Shown: positions 24,509 through 33,842 of the stretch, in pieces | Layout of the letters: every line of letters starts with the position of its first letter | How positions within the stretch are numbered: position 1 is the first letter of the stretch | Assembly: GCA_021775835.1 (NCBI GenBank) | Contig: JAJFHC010000095.1 | Span: 1-64,000 of the forward strand | Source of the DNA: Hyphomicrobiales bacterium | GTDB lineage: Bacteria; Pseudomonadota; Alphaproteobacteria; Rhizobiales; JAJFHC01 | Direction of reading: 5' to 3' | DNA length: 64,000 nt | Notes under the pieces: generated by a model | Databases searched by the model: none | Seen by the model: the letters and a program-made list of their open reading frames with translations, nothing else | Told to the model about the DNA's origin: nothing | Position numbers and translations under genes: made by a program

Positions 24509-26083
24509 TCAGAACACCCGCTTGCCCTGAATCATGGCTTTGCGCGGCAGCAGGATGTCGTGCTTGGCGCGTATGTCGTGGTCGAGGTGGTCGGGTAGGA
24601 ATTCCGGATTGTAGTGGTCGTTGAGTATCGAACGGGCCCGATCGCGGACGAGTGCGTTGACGTCGTGTTTGCCTCTCTCCATCCAGACTGCAGGGGATTC
24701 CCGGTCGGCAGCCTCAGGGTAGAAATAGTGGGTCTCCATGCTGTCCATGGTCTGGGGATGGCTGAGGAAGTGATTGGGGCCGGCTACCACGTCCCGGATG
24801 GCCGCAAGGCTCATGGTCTCATCGTTTACCTCGATGCCACGGGCGAGCCGCAGGGCCATGCCGACGATGTCGTTGTCGAGTACAAAACCTTCGAACGAGG
24901 CGCCAAGTAGGCTTGCGTACATGCCGGCGGATTCATAGACCATATTGGCACCGGCCAACGCCGTTGCCGACAGGCTGATGGCCTTTTCGTATGCGGCCTG
25001 TGCGTCGGGGATTTTCGAATCTGCCATGCCGCCGGCGACCCCGCTGGGCAATACCAGGAAATTGGAGAGCTGGGCCGCTCCCGCATTGAGGAGCGCAATT
25101 TCGGCGGCGCCACAGGCAAAGGCGCCGGATCGAAGGTCGACGACAAACGGCCAGTTGGAGAAGATCACCGGATAACCGGGAGAAAACAGGTTGACGAGGA
25201 TCAGGCCGGCCAGGGTCTCCGCCAGTGTCTGCACCAGCACGCCAGCAAGCGGCGCCGGGGCGGTGGCGCCGGACTGGGCGGCGATGATGCAATTGATCGG
25301 CATGTTCTCTTCGATGGCCGCAAGGGTCACGCCGACCGCGTCCTCGCCGTAGCGCAAGGGGGACACCACCGGACTGATATGTACCTTGCAAAAGGGGCGC
25401 TTGCGGAAGCTACCTTCCTCGCCGGTGACATGCTCGAACATATCAATGATCGGGCGCACATGAGACCCGCGCACAAAGCTCATGCCGATGTGTTTTGTGG
25501 TTCCGGCAAGACAGGCATAGGCGGTGTTTATGTCGAGGCCAAATTCATCTGGCACGTCAGTTGCCACGACACAGCGGGTGAACCAGTGGACATTGTCGAG
25601 GGCGTCGGCCAGGCGGGCAAAGTCGAACAGATCAAGCAGGGTCGAGGCCCGGTAGTCATTGGTTGCAAAATCAACCACGTTGACGGCTGCCCCACCGGTG
25701 CCGAAGTGAACGCGTTTGCCGGATACATCGAGGTCGTATTTCGGGTCCCGCCCACACAAGGTCACGGAACGGGCGGCGCCGGCGACAATATCCTCGACAA
25801 ATGATCTGGGAAAATAGAGGCGCCCGTTTTCATCTGTCGTGCAGCCTTGGGAAACCGCCTGGTCGATAACCACTTCCGGCACCTCTCCCATGCCAACCGT
25901 CGACAGGACATCAAGAGCTGCATCGTAGATCTGGTTCACTTGCGCGTCCGTCAGTGGTTTGTACTGTCCGCCACTGGCGCCAGGCCAAATCGGCCGCTTT
26001 TCGACTGCAAGCGGCTGGCTCCTGATGGTGTGTCTGGCGGAGCGTCCGCCCAGACGGCCGGCTCGTTTTCTGGGTTCTGACAT
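24509..26083 (-). CDS. MttB-family (trimethylamine methyltransferase-like) protein, non-pyrrolysine
   Basis: This 524-residue member of the MttB superfamily belongs to the group that transfers methyl groups from quaternary or tertiary amines to a corrinoid protein. It shows LDVLSTVGMGEVPEVVIDQA, VHFGTGGAAVNVVD and HPQTMDSMETHYFYPE. There is no in-frame UAG, so it is a non-pyrrolysine member like glycine-betaine methyltransferase MtgB. The ATG at 26083 has a GAGG site 11 bases upstream. It follows an SDR by 30 bases. No corrinoid protein is nearby, so the methyl acceptor is unclear. Confidence 0.88.
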   Translation of the reverse strand: MSEPRKRAGRLGGRSARHTIRSQPLAVEKRPIWPGASGGQYKPLTDAQVNQIYDAALDVLSTVGMGEVPEVVIDQAVSQGCTTDENGRLYFPRSFVEDIVAGAARSVTLCGRDPKYDLDVSGKRVHFGTGGAAVNVVDFATNDYRASTLLDLFDFARLADALDNVHWFTRCVVATDVPDEFGLDINTAYACLAGTTKHIGMSFVRGSHVRPIIDMFEHVTGEEGSFRKRPFCKVHISPVVSPLRYGEDAVGVTLAAIEENMPINCIIAAQSGATAPAPLAGVLVQTLAETLAGLILVNLFSPGYPVIFSNWPFVVDLRSGAFACGAAEIALLNAGAAQLSNFLVLPSGVAGGMADSKIPDAQAAYEKAISLSATALAGANMVYESAGMYASLLGASFEGFVLDNDIVGMALRLARGIEVNDETMSLAAIRDVVAGPNHFLSHPQTMDSMETHYFYPEAADRESPAVWMERGKHDVNALVRDRARSILNDHYNPEFLPDHLDHDIRAKHDILLPRKAMIQGKRVF

Positions 26084-26113
26084 TGTCTCATCAACCTCGT
26101 TTTCAAACATTGC

Positions 26114-26875
26114 TCAGATGCAGCGGCCGCCATCAACGGCCAGAGCTGTGCCGGTGATCGTCCCTGCCTGAGCATCGGACGCCAGAAAAACAGCGGCCTG
26201 TCCCATGTCGTGGGGTGAAATCAGCTGCCCCATAGGGACACTCTCCCGAAACCGGTGCCGGGCTTCGTCGCTGGCGGTGCCGCCCATGAATTCGGTCAGC
26301 ATCGGCGTATCTCCCGCAGCTGGACAAAGGGCATTCACCCTGATGCCTTCCGGGGCAAGTTCCATAGCTAGCCCCTTTGCGAAGGCGACGGCCGCCCCCT
26401 TGCCAGCCGCGTACGCCACCAGATTGGGCCGGGGTGTCAGGGCGATACCGGACGCGGTGATAATGATGTTGCCCGAGCCTTGAGCACGGAAAACCGGCAC
26501 GGCGTGCCTGGCACAGTTGAAGACACCCTTGACATTGACCGACATTTGAAGATCGAATTCTTCGTCGGTGGTGTCTTCCAGCCGGCAGGGCCGCTGTCCG
26601 ATACCGGCATTGGCAACCATGATGTGGAGGCCGCCAAAGACACGTTGTGCTTCCGCGACACAGTCCGCCACCGACCGGCTGTCTGTGACGTCGACGCGGC
26701 GCGCGACAACGCATTTGCCGGTAGGATCCAATTCACTTGCCGTTCGGGACGCGCCGTCGCCATCACGGTCCGCGATCACGACGCAGGCGCCTTCCTCGAT
26801 AAAGGATTCGACGATGCCGCGTCCAAATCCAGAGGCGCCGCCGGTCACAATCGCTGTCTTGTTTGCCAGTCTCAT
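26114..26875 (-). CDS. SDR family oxidoreductase
   Basis: This is a 253-residue classical SDR. It has TGGASGFGRG near residue 11, VVIADRDGDG for NAD, ANAGIGQRP, and a catalytic region ending in YAAGK. The last strand GTALAVDGGRCI is typical. The ATG at 26875 starts the fold; an upstream frame start at 26944 is unsupported. It is co-directional with the MttB-like gene and may oxidise a product of it. The substrate is unknown. Confidence 0.87.
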   Translation of the reverse strand: MRLANKTAIVTGGASGFGRGIVESFIEEGACVVIADRDGDGASRTASELDPTGKCVVARRVDVTDSRSVADCVAEAQRVFGGLHIMVANAGIGQRPCRLEDTTDEEFDLQMSVNVKGVFNCARHAVPVFRAQGSGNIIITASGIALTPRPNLVAYAAGKGAAVAFAKGLAMELAPEGIRVNALCPAAGDTPMLTEFMGGTASDEARHRFRESVPMGQLISPHDMGQAAVFLASDAQAGTITGTALAVDGGRCI

Positions 26876-27233
26876 ATCTGTTTTCTCATTGCGATGATTT
26901 TGTGGGAACTTGATTTCGCATTGATGCAGGCAGACGCATTGCACGCTGTGGGCCTGTCACATACCGAACGGTTGCCGGGTAGAATATTGAAGCGCTTGGG
27001 GATTTCTCATGCCGTGTTGGAGAAGCGGCACAGGGGCAATCAGATCGGCCTGTCTAGGCTCGGTCCGGCCAATGGTCGCGCGCTGGATAGATCCAGGCAA
27101 TCACCTGCGAACGGCACATGCATGCGCTGCAGCGGGTATCGGCTCCGGTCATCTTATCCATCGGACGTTGTTCCATGGGTCGAAGTCTATGCCAGCAGGA
27201 TCTCAAATGACAATCTGTTTGTTTGCAATACTC

Positions 27234-27365
27234 TCATTTGGATCCGGGCGTAATCCCCGGCGGTGTGAAGCCGCCGTCTACGATCAGCACGTGGTCGTTG
27301 ACGACAATACAAACACAACCGTCGGCTTTGTCGTAAATTACGCCGCACAACAGACTGTTGTTGTG
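27234..27365 (-). pseudogene. Possible C-terminal remnant of an SDR gene
   Basis: A 43-codon open frame bounded by stops at 27368-27366 and 27236-27234 contains NDHVLIVDGGFTPPG. This closely resembles the last beta strand of classical SDRs (compare LMVDGGW and LAVDGG in intact SDRs of this window). Nothing upstream in the frame continues the fold. It looks like the decayed 3' end of a lost SDR gene, though chance resemblance over such a short span cannot be excluded. Confidence 0.4.
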
Positions 27366-27372
27366 TTAACAC
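27347..27372. promoter_or_regulatory. Two adjacent palindromes upstream of pyc
   Basis: ACAACAG-A-CTGTTGT (27347-27361) and GTGTTAACAC (27363-27372) are perfect palindromes one base apart, 74-99 bases upstream of the pyc start. They are plausible operators for a dimeric regulator of pyruvate carboxylase. The regulator is unknown. Confidence 0.4.
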
Positions 27373-27445
27373 GCAGTCATTGTGTGGCTGCCCCGAAACA
27401 AGATCTGATCATGTGCGGCTTCATGTCTGCGTTTTGGAGGGATAA

Positions 27446-30400
27446 GTGAAAAAAATCCGTAAGTTGCTTGTCGCAAACCGGGGTGAGATTGCGATCCGGG
27501 TATTGCGTGCTGCAAACGAACTGGGACTGAAAACGGTTGCGATCTTCGCAAACGAGGACAAGCTTTCCCTGCATCGCTTCAAGGCAGACGAAAGTTATCT
27601 GGTCGGTGAGGGACTGGGGCCGGTCAAGGCGTATCTCAGCATCGATGAAGTCCTCCGCGTCGCCCGGGAAGCGGATATCGATGCGATACATCCGGGCTAC
27701 GGCTTCCTTTCCGAAAACCCTGACTTTGCCGATGCCTGTGTCGCGGCCGGGATAACTTTTATCGGGCCGTCGGGCGATATTATGCGCGCGCTTGGAAACA
27801 AGGTCGCGGCGCGCAATCTGGCGGAGGCATCCGGCGTGCCTGTCATGCCGGCAACCGGGCCATTGCCCGAAGACATCGGCGAAGTCCGTGAGCTTGCAGA
27901 GAAAGTCGGATATCCGGTGATGCTGAAGGCGAGCTGGGGCGGCGGCGGACGCGGCATGCGCGTGATCTCGGATGCAGGGATGCTCGAGGCCGAAGTGCTT
28001 TCCGGCCGCCGGGAGGCCGAGGCAGCCTTCGGCAACGGCGAGGTTTATCTGGAAAAGCTGGTCGAGCGGGCGCGTCATGTGGAAGTCCAGCTCCTAGGCG
28101 ACAGTCACGGCACTGTGGTTCATCTGTTCGAGCGCGACTGTACGGTCCAGCGGCGCAACCAGAAAGTGGTTGAACGGGCGCCCGCGCCCTACATGGATGC
28201 TGAGTCCAGGCAGAGCCTGTGTGACTCGGCACTGAAATTGGCCAGGGCTGCCAACTACGTGAATGCGGGAACGGCTGAGTTCCTGATGGATGCGGACACG
28301 GGGAAGTTCTATTTCATCGAAGTGAACCCGCGTATCCAGGTCGAGCATACGGTGACCGAAGAGGTGACCGGGATCGATATCGTCAAGGCACAGATCAGGA
28401 TTGCTGAAGGGGCGAGGATCGGCGACGAGAGTTCGGGAGTGCCGAGCCAGGACAAAATCGTCCTGAACGGTCACGCCCTGCAATGCCGGATCACGACGGA
28501 AGATCCCGATGCCGATTTCGTGCCGGACTATGGCAGGATCACGGCCTATCGCGGGGCAACCGGTTTCGGGATACGACTCGACGGGGGCACGGCCTATTCG
28601 GGCGCGGTGATTACCCGGTACTACGACAGCATGCTGGAGAAGGTAACGGCCTGGGCGCCGTCGGCACAGGAAGTCATCGCCCGTATGGACCGCGCCCTTC
28701 GCGAATTCAGGATCAGGGGCGTTGCCACCAACCTGGTGTTTGTCGAAAACCTGATCAATCACCCGCGCTTCAAGGACGCCGACTATACCACCCGGTTCAT
28801 CGACGAAACGCCAGAACTGTTCGCATTGTCGACACGGCGCGACCGGGCGACGAAACTTCTGAAATTCGTGGCGGATGTGTCGGTCAACGGTAACCCGGAA
28901 GTCGAAGGCCGCCCAGTGGCCCCGGCCAGTCCCAAGCCCAGGGTTCCGGAACGTCAGCAGGCAGAAAAACCGGACGGCACGCGCCAGCGCCTTGACGCTC
29001 TCGGACCGGAAGGATTTGCCCAGTGGATGCTCGACCAGGAGCGGGTCCTGGTGACCGACACGACCATGCGTGACGGACATCAGTCACTGCTCGCCACCCG
29101 CATGCGGACCTACGATATGGCGGCGGTGGCGGATTCCTATGCACACAATCTGCCTGAGCTGTTCAGTCTCGAATGCTGGGGCGGTGCCTCTTTCGATGTC
29201 TCGATGCGGTTTCTGAAGGAATGTCCCTGGGAACGTTTGGCAACCCTTCGCGAACGAATTCCCAACATTGCCTTTCAAATGCTGTTCAGGGGGGCAAACG
29301 GTGTCGGCTACACCAACTACCCGGACAACGTGGTGGCCGGCTTCGTTCACCGTGCCGCGGCGTCGGGCATAGACGTATTCCGTGTCTTCGACAGCCTGAA
29401 CTGGGTTGAAAACATGCGCGTCGGGATGGACGCCGTGCTCGAGACCGGTAAGCTGCTGGAAGCGTCAATTTGTTATACAGGAGACATTACGGATTCGAAT
29501 CGATCCAAATACGACCTGAAATACTACGTTTCCATGGCGAAGGAACTCGCGGCTGCAGGCACGCACGTGCTGGGCCTGAAGGACATGGCGGGACTTGTCA
29601 AACCGGAGGCGGCCCGGCTCCTGGTTCGGGCGCTCAAGGAAGAAACCGGTTTGCCGGTTCATTTTCACACGCACGACACGAGCGGCATTTCGGCCGCCAG
29701 CATCGTGGCGGCAGTGGAGGCCGGGGTCGATGCGATCGATGCGGCGGTAGACTCGTTTTCCGGCCTGACATCGCAACCCAACCTGGGGTCGCTTGCCGCA
29801 GCATTCCGGGGGGGCAGCCGCGATACGGGACTCGATGGCGACACCCTGCGGGCCTTTTCGGACTATTGGGAATTCGTGCGCAAGCAGTATGCGGCCTTCG
29901 AGAGCGATCTGCGGTTCGGGGCATCCGAAGTCTATCTTCATGAAATGCCGGGCGGGCAGTTCACCAACCTGAAAGAGCAGGCCCGGTCGCTCGGACTGGA
30001 AGAACGTTGGCACGATGTGGCCAAGACCTATGCGGAGGTCAACGACATGTTCGGCGACGTGGTCAAGGTGACGCCGACATCGAAAGTCGTTGGCGACATG
30101 GCTCTGACCATGGTGAGTGGAGGTCTGACGCGGGACGAAGTGGAAGATCCCGACAAGGACATTTCCTTTCCGGATTCGGTCATCTCCCTGTTTCGGGGGG
30201 AGATCGGCCAGCCTTATGGCGGTTTTCCCAAGGAACTGCAACGCAAGATCCTGAAGGGCGATCAGCCGGTGACGGAACGGTTCGGCGGCATGATGGCCGA
30301 TGTGGATGTCGCTGCTGAGAAGCTTGTGGTCGAAACGAGCCTGGGTCGCGAGATCAGCGATGAGGAAATCTGGTCGCATCTCATGTACCCCAAGGTCTTT

Positions 30401-30886
30401 GCCGACTATGCGGCGCATCTGGAAGAATTTGGTCCAGTCGATGTGTTGCCGACGCCGACATTCTTCTACGGCATGACGCCAGGCGAAGAGGCCTCGATCG
30501 ACATTGAACCGGGCAAGACGCTGGTCGTGCGTTATCTGGCGATGGGCGACGTGGATGATGACGGCAACGTCAAGGTGTTCTTCGAACTCAACGGCCAGCC
30601 GCGGGTTGTGAAAGTGCCTAACCGCGCGATCGCTGCCGGTATCAAGGCGCATCCGAAAGCGGAAATCGGCAATTCGAACCACGTGGCTGCTCCAATGCCA
30701 GGAATGGTGGCGTCAGTGGCCGTGGCGGTTGGACAAGCCGTGCGAATCGGCGACCTCCTGTTGACCATCGAAGCCATGAAGATGGAAACATCCGTGCATG
30801 CGGAAGTCGACGGTAAAGTAGCTGCCATTCATACGCCGCATGGCACACAGATCGATGCCAAGGATCTCATGATCGAATTTGGCTGA
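27446..30886 (+). CDS. pyc: Pyruvate carboxylase
   Basis: This 1146-residue single-chain anaplerotic enzyme makes oxaloacetate from pyruvate and bicarbonate with ATP. Domains in order: biotin carboxylase (1-450, with the ATP-grasp lid MLKASWGGGGRGMRV and FIEVNPRIQVEHTVTEE), carboxyltransferase (about 530-830, starting VTDTTMRDGHQSLLATR), allosteric linker, and biotinyl domain with the biotin lysine (residue 1112) in EAMKMETS. Length matches the family. The GTG start is supported by GGAGGG four bases upstream. Two palindromes precede the gene. Confidence 0.97.
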   Translation: MKKIRKLLVANRGEIAIRVLRAANELGLKTVAIFANEDKLSLHRFKADESYLVGEGLGPVKAYLSIDEVLRVAREADIDAIHPGYGFLSENPDFADACVAAGITFIGPSGDIMRALGNKVAARNLAEASGVPVMPATGPLPEDIGEVRELAEKVGYPVMLKASWGGGGRGMRVISDAGMLEAEVLSGRREAEAAFGNGEVYLEKLVERARHVEVQLLGDSHGTVVHLFERDCTVQRRNQKVVERAPAPYMDAESRQSLCDSALKLARAANYVNAGTAEFLMDADTGKFYFIEVNPRIQVEHTVTEEVTGIDIVKAQIRIAEGARIGDESSGVPSQDKIVLNGHALQCRITTEDPDADFVPDYGRITAYRGATGFGIRLDGGTAYSGAVITRYYDSMLEKVTAWAPSAQEVIARMDRALREFRIRGVATNLVFVENLINHPRFKDADYTTRFIDETPELFALSTRRDRATKLLKFVADVSVNGNPEVEGRPVAPASPKPRVPERQQAEKPDGTRQRLDALGPEGFAQWMLDQERVLVTDTTMRDGHQSLLATRMRTYDMAAVADSYAHNLPELFSLECWGGASFDVSMRFLKECPWERLATLRERIPNIAFQMLFRGANGVGYTNYPDNVVAGFVHRAAASGIDVFRVFDSLNWVENMRVGMDAVLETGKLLEASICYTGDITDSNRSKYDLKYYVSMAKELAAAGTHVLGLKDMAGLVKPEAARLLVRALKEETGLPVHFHTHDTSGISAASIVAAVEAGVDAIDAAVDSFSGLTSQPNLGSLAAAFRGGSRDTGLDGDTLRAFSDYWEFVRKQYAAFESDLRFGASEVYLHEMPGGQFTNLKEQARSLGLEERWHDVAKTYAEVNDMFGDVVKVTPTSKVVGDMALTMVSGGLTRDEVEDPDKDISFPDSVISLFRGEIGQPYGGFPKELQRKILKGDQPVTERFGGMMADVDVAAEKLVVETSLGREISDEEIWSHLMYPKVFADYAAHLEEFGPVDVLPTPTFFYGMTPGEEASIDIEPGKTLVVRYLAMGDVDDDGNVKVFFELNGQPRVVKVPNRAIAAGIKAHPKAEIGNSNHVAAPMPGMVASVAVAVGQAVRIGDLLLTIEAMKMETSVHAEVDGKVAAIHTPHGTQIDAKDLMIEFG

Positions 30887-30937
30887 CGTCTGAAAACGCC
30901 TAATCGCGCAGAGACATTGTTAGGAGGACGCCGAACC

Positions 30938-31759
30938 ATGCGTCCGGCAATCCATGAAGGTAACGTAGCGGTCGTGACGGGGGCTGCCAGTGGCATCGGA
31001 CTGGCCACCAGCCGTCGGCTTGTGGAACTTGGGCTCCGCGTTTGCATGGTTGACGCCAACGCGGAGCGCGTCCAACAGAAAGCCAGTCAACTAAGGGAAC
31101 ATACCGGATCCGAAACAATAGTTTCACTGAGGGCGGATGTAAGCAAACGTGAAGACCTCGTGTCAGTGCAGTCCCGAGTAGGCGATGTGTTCGGCGGTGT
31201 CGATATTCTCATGAACAATGCAGTAACACGTACCGGCGGCGGCGTATGGTCGGATGTGGCGGACTGGCAGACAGCGGTTGACGTCAATTTCTGGGGTGTC
31301 GTCCATGGCACCCAGGTTTTCGGCCCGGCGATGATCAGCCGGAACTCACCGGGACTGATTATCAATTCGGGATCCAAACAGGGCATCACCAACCCACCGG
31401 GCAATGCCGCCTACAATGTCACCAAATCCGCGCTAAAGACTTACACCGAAGCGCTTCAGCATGACCTGCGTACAACACAAGAGTGTCAGGTAAGCGCTCA
31501 CCTGTTGATCCCGGGTTGGACCACCACCGGAGACCGCGATCACCAGCCGGGCGCTTGGATGCCGGATCAGGTCGTCGACTACATGTTTGTCGCGCTTGAC
31601 CGGGGCGACTTCTACATCCTGTGTCCGGACAACGAGGTGAGCCCGGACGAGGATCGCAAACGTGTTTTGTGGTCAGCACGGGACGTTACCGAAAACCGGC
31701 CGCCATTGTCGCGGTGGCATGGCGACTTCGACGACACGTTCGACGCCTTCGAGGGCTAA
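30938..31759 (+). CDS. SDR family oxidoreductase
   Basis: This 273-residue SDR has TGAASGIG near residue 14, VCMVDANAERV, MNNAVTRTGGG and the catalytic INSGSKQGITNPPGNAAYNVTK. The C-terminus is unlike ordinary SDRs: it lacks the usual VDGG strand and ends in an acidic DFDDTFDAFEG. The ATG at 30938 is set by TTAGGAGG about ten bases upstream. It lies 51 bases after pyc and may be co-transcribed. The substrate is unknown. Confidence 0.87.
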   Translation: MRPAIHEGNVAVVTGAASGIGLATSRRLVELGLRVCMVDANAERVQQKASQLREHTGSETIVSLRADVSKREDLVSVQSRVGDVFGGVDILMNNAVTRTGGGVWSDVADWQTAVDVNFWGVVHGTQVFGPAMISRNSPGLIINSGSKQGITNPPGNAAYNVTKSALKTYTEALQHDLRTTQECQVSAHLLIPGWTTTGDRDHQPGAWMPDQVVDYMFVALDRGDFYILCPDNEVSPDEDRKRVLWSARDVTENRPPLSRWHGDFDDTFDAFEG

Positions 31760-31777
31760 CGCCCTGGGAATGTGCGA

Positions 31778-31793
31778 GGCCATGAACATGGCC
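31778..31793 (+). terminator. Hairpin after the SDR gene
   Basis: GGCCATG-AA-CATGGCC is a perfect 7-bp inverted repeat 18 bases past the SDR stop. The loop is only two bases and no T-run follows, so it may be an operator or RNA-processing site rather than a terminator. Confidence 0.3.
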
Positions 31794-31965
31794 AAATGTC
31801 ACCGCCGCGTCACATTGGCGTCCTAACAGTTTGCCGCCCCGGTATCGACGTTGGCGGCTTGCCGGCTGTATGCTGGCGGTCCAGTCCATGAGGACCCTGG
31901 CAGGTCGTGTGATCTGACGGCAGGGTGAGCCACGAGACGCATAACAAAAGACGGTTGTCCGATAC

Positions 31966-33273
31966 ATGCTCAATCAAATTCTGAACTCCATTGCCGACGC
32001 TGGCCGTGACCTGTGGCAACGCCGCGGGGGCGACGATGCCGCCGCGTCCACCGATACAATCCAGGCACTGTGCGAGGACCTTCTTTCGACCCGCGGCGAG
32101 GCGTCCGGGATCGCTGTTGCCCGTGACGTGGCGCATGCTTATCACAGCCTTGACGCCGATGGACGGGTTTCACTATTCACTATACTCAACGATCGTTACG
32201 GACCCGATACAAAAAAAATTGACGAGACGGCCCAACGCTTTCGCGACCATGGCGATCTGGAGTCCTACCTCGCTTTGTCAAAGGCGATCGAACCGCCACG
32301 GCAGGAATTTTTCCGCCGTCTCAACATGGCGCCGGGCGGCACACGGACCATCGTTGAAATGCGTTCACATCTGCTACAGATCCTGCCCAGACACCCGGAA
32401 CTGAAGGGCCTCGATGAGGATCTGAAACATATTCTTTCGTCCTGGTTCAACCGCGGATTCCTGACACTTCAACGTATCGACTGGCAAACACCTGCGGACA
32501 TTCTCGAACGATTGATACAGTATGAAGCGGTTCATCGCATGGACGGATGGGATGACCTTCGCCGGCGCTTGGCGCGGGACCGGCGATGCTTCGCTTTTTT
32601 CCATCCCGCCCTGCCAGGCGAACCGCTGATCTTCGTGGAAGTCGCCCTGATACAGGGGTTGGCAACGTCGATCCAACCCTTGCTCGACCGGTCGGAGGAG
32701 CCGGAAGATCCTGCAGATGCCGATACCGCAATCTTCTATTCGATCAGTAACTGTCAGGATGGACTGGCGGGTATATCCTTCGGCAATTTTCTGATCAAGC
32801 AGGTTGTGCACGAGCTGACCCGTGATCTGCCCAGCCTCAAGAAGTTCGCGACCCTGTCACCGGTTCCGGGATTTTGCCGGTGGCTGGATACACAGATGGC
32901 AAATACTGACTCCGAGTTCCTGTCGATGGACGAATTCGATGCGCTGGGATTGCTCTCCCAGGATGGCTGGCATGAAAATGACCAGCATGCCAAGGCGCTT
33001 CAACCGCTTCTGATGCGCCTGTGCGCCCGATATCTGGTTGAAGCGAAATCACGGGGGCGGCCCGTAGATCCGGTTACGCGGTTTCACATCGGCAATGGCG
33101 CCCGCCTGGAACAGATCAACTGGATGGGCGACATGTCCGAGAATGGTTTGCGGCAGTCCGCAGGGATGCTCGTCAACTATCTCTACGATCTGAAGACGAT
33201 CGAGCGCAACCACGAGGCATTTGCGGAAACCGGGGCGATTGCCCATTCATCACAAGTCAAGAAACAGCTCTGA
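31966..33273 (+). CDS. Malonyl-CoA decarboxylase
   Basis: This 435-residue enzyme converts malonyl-CoA to acetyl-CoA and CO2. It has the N-terminal helical bundle and the C-terminal acetyltransferase-like catalytic domain. Family blocks seen are FFHPALPGEPLIFVEVAL, ISNCQDGLAGISFGNFLIK, FATLSPVPGF and FHIGNGARLEQINWMGD; the catalytic Ser and His lie in the last blocks. Length matches bacterial MCDs. No malonate transporter or malonyl-CoA synthetase lies beside it, so it probably controls malonyl-CoA levels. Confidence 0.95.
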   Translation: MLNQILNSIADAGRDLWQRRGGDDAAASTDTIQALCEDLLSTRGEASGIAVARDVAHAYHSLDADGRVSLFTILNDRYGPDTKKIDETAQRFRDHGDLESYLALSKAIEPPRQEFFRRLNMAPGGTRTIVEMRSHLLQILPRHPELKGLDEDLKHILSSWFNRGFLTLQRIDWQTPADILERLIQYEAVHRMDGWDDLRRRLARDRRCFAFFHPALPGEPLIFVEVALIQGLATSIQPLLDRSEEPEDPADADTAIFYSISNCQDGLAGISFGNFLIKQVVHELTRDLPSLKKFATLSPVPGFCRWLDTQMANTDSEFLSMDEFDALGLLSQDGWHENDQHAKALQPLLMRLCARYLVEAKSRGRPVDPVTRFHIGNGARLEQINWMGDMSENGLRQSAGMLVNYLYDLKTIERNHEAFAETGAIAHSSQVKKQL

Positions 33274-33405
33274 TCGCGAAGTTCAGTCGATACCCCTCAC
33301 GATCTCTTGTTGTCTTGTGAGCGAAGAATCGCCCTGGGTGCACTGGATCGTCCGTACAGGACATTATATGTGGCTGGTAGGCAATTTTCAGGTGAGGAGT
33401 TACCA

Positions 33406-33816
33406 ATGAATCAAATCTCAAGACGTACGTTCTTCGCAGCGGCGTCAATGGTCGCCGTGGCTGGGCTTTTTGCCCTTGGGTCGCCTGACGCACAGGCTGC
33501 GTCAAAACTCGGCTCCGGTTCCTTCAAGGGGGCGTCGGGCCATGTGACAAAGGGCACAGTTACAGTCCAGAAAACGGCAAAGGGCTACAAGGTCAGGCTG
33601 GCGAAGAACTTCTTCCTCGACGGCGCGCCCGATCCATGGCTCGGTTTCGGCAAGAACGGCAAGTTTGTCGGCAAAACCCGGTTTTCTGTTCTCCGGAAAA
33701 ACAAAGGTTCCCAGTCTTATGTGATTCCGGCTTCCATCAAGGCCGAGAAATACAACCAGGTTTTTGTGTGGTGCAAGAAGTTCGGTGTGCCACTTGGTGT
33801 CGCCACGTTCAAGTAA
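33406..33816 (+). CDS. Exported DM13-domain protein
   Basis: This 136-residue protein starts with SRRTFFAAAS and a hydrophobic segment (a Tat-like signal ending near AQAA). Most of it is a DM13 domain, including GSFKGASGHVTKGTV, DGAPDPWLGFGKNG and the closing FVWCKKFGVPLGVATF with its conserved Cys. The ATG at 33406 follows GTGAGGAG. DM13 domains are proposed redox or cytochrome-like modules, often anchored near the envelope. The role here is unknown. Confidence 0.85.
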   Translation: MNQISRRTFFAAASMVAVAGLFALGSPDAQAASKLGSGSFKGASGHVTKGTVTVQKTAKGYKVRLAKNFFLDGAPDPWLGFGKNGKFVGKTRFSVLRKNKGSQSYVIPASIKAEKYNQVFVWCKKFGVPLGVATFK

Positions 33817-33842
33817 GACAACGCACTCGATCTCTACTGAAT

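Larger units (their letters stand above)
26876..27445. other. 570-base intergenic region upstream of pyruvate carboxylase
   Basis: No intact gene is seen. The right half holds an SDR-like remnant on the minus strand (27234-27365) and two palindromes upstream of pyc. The left half (26876-27230) shows only short frames without recognisable products. Confidence 0.5.

Noticed and set aside
24509..26083. Pyrrolysine-type trimethylamine methyltransferase
   Set aside because: No in-frame UAG is present and no pyrrolysine genes are seen; it is a non-pyrrolysine MttB homologue.
28094..29080. Minus-strand open frame inside pyc
   Set aside because: Shadow of the carboxylase; no family features.
29465..30682. 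Minus-strand open frame of 405 codons inside pyc
   Set aside because: Shadow of the carboxyltransferase and biotinyl regions.
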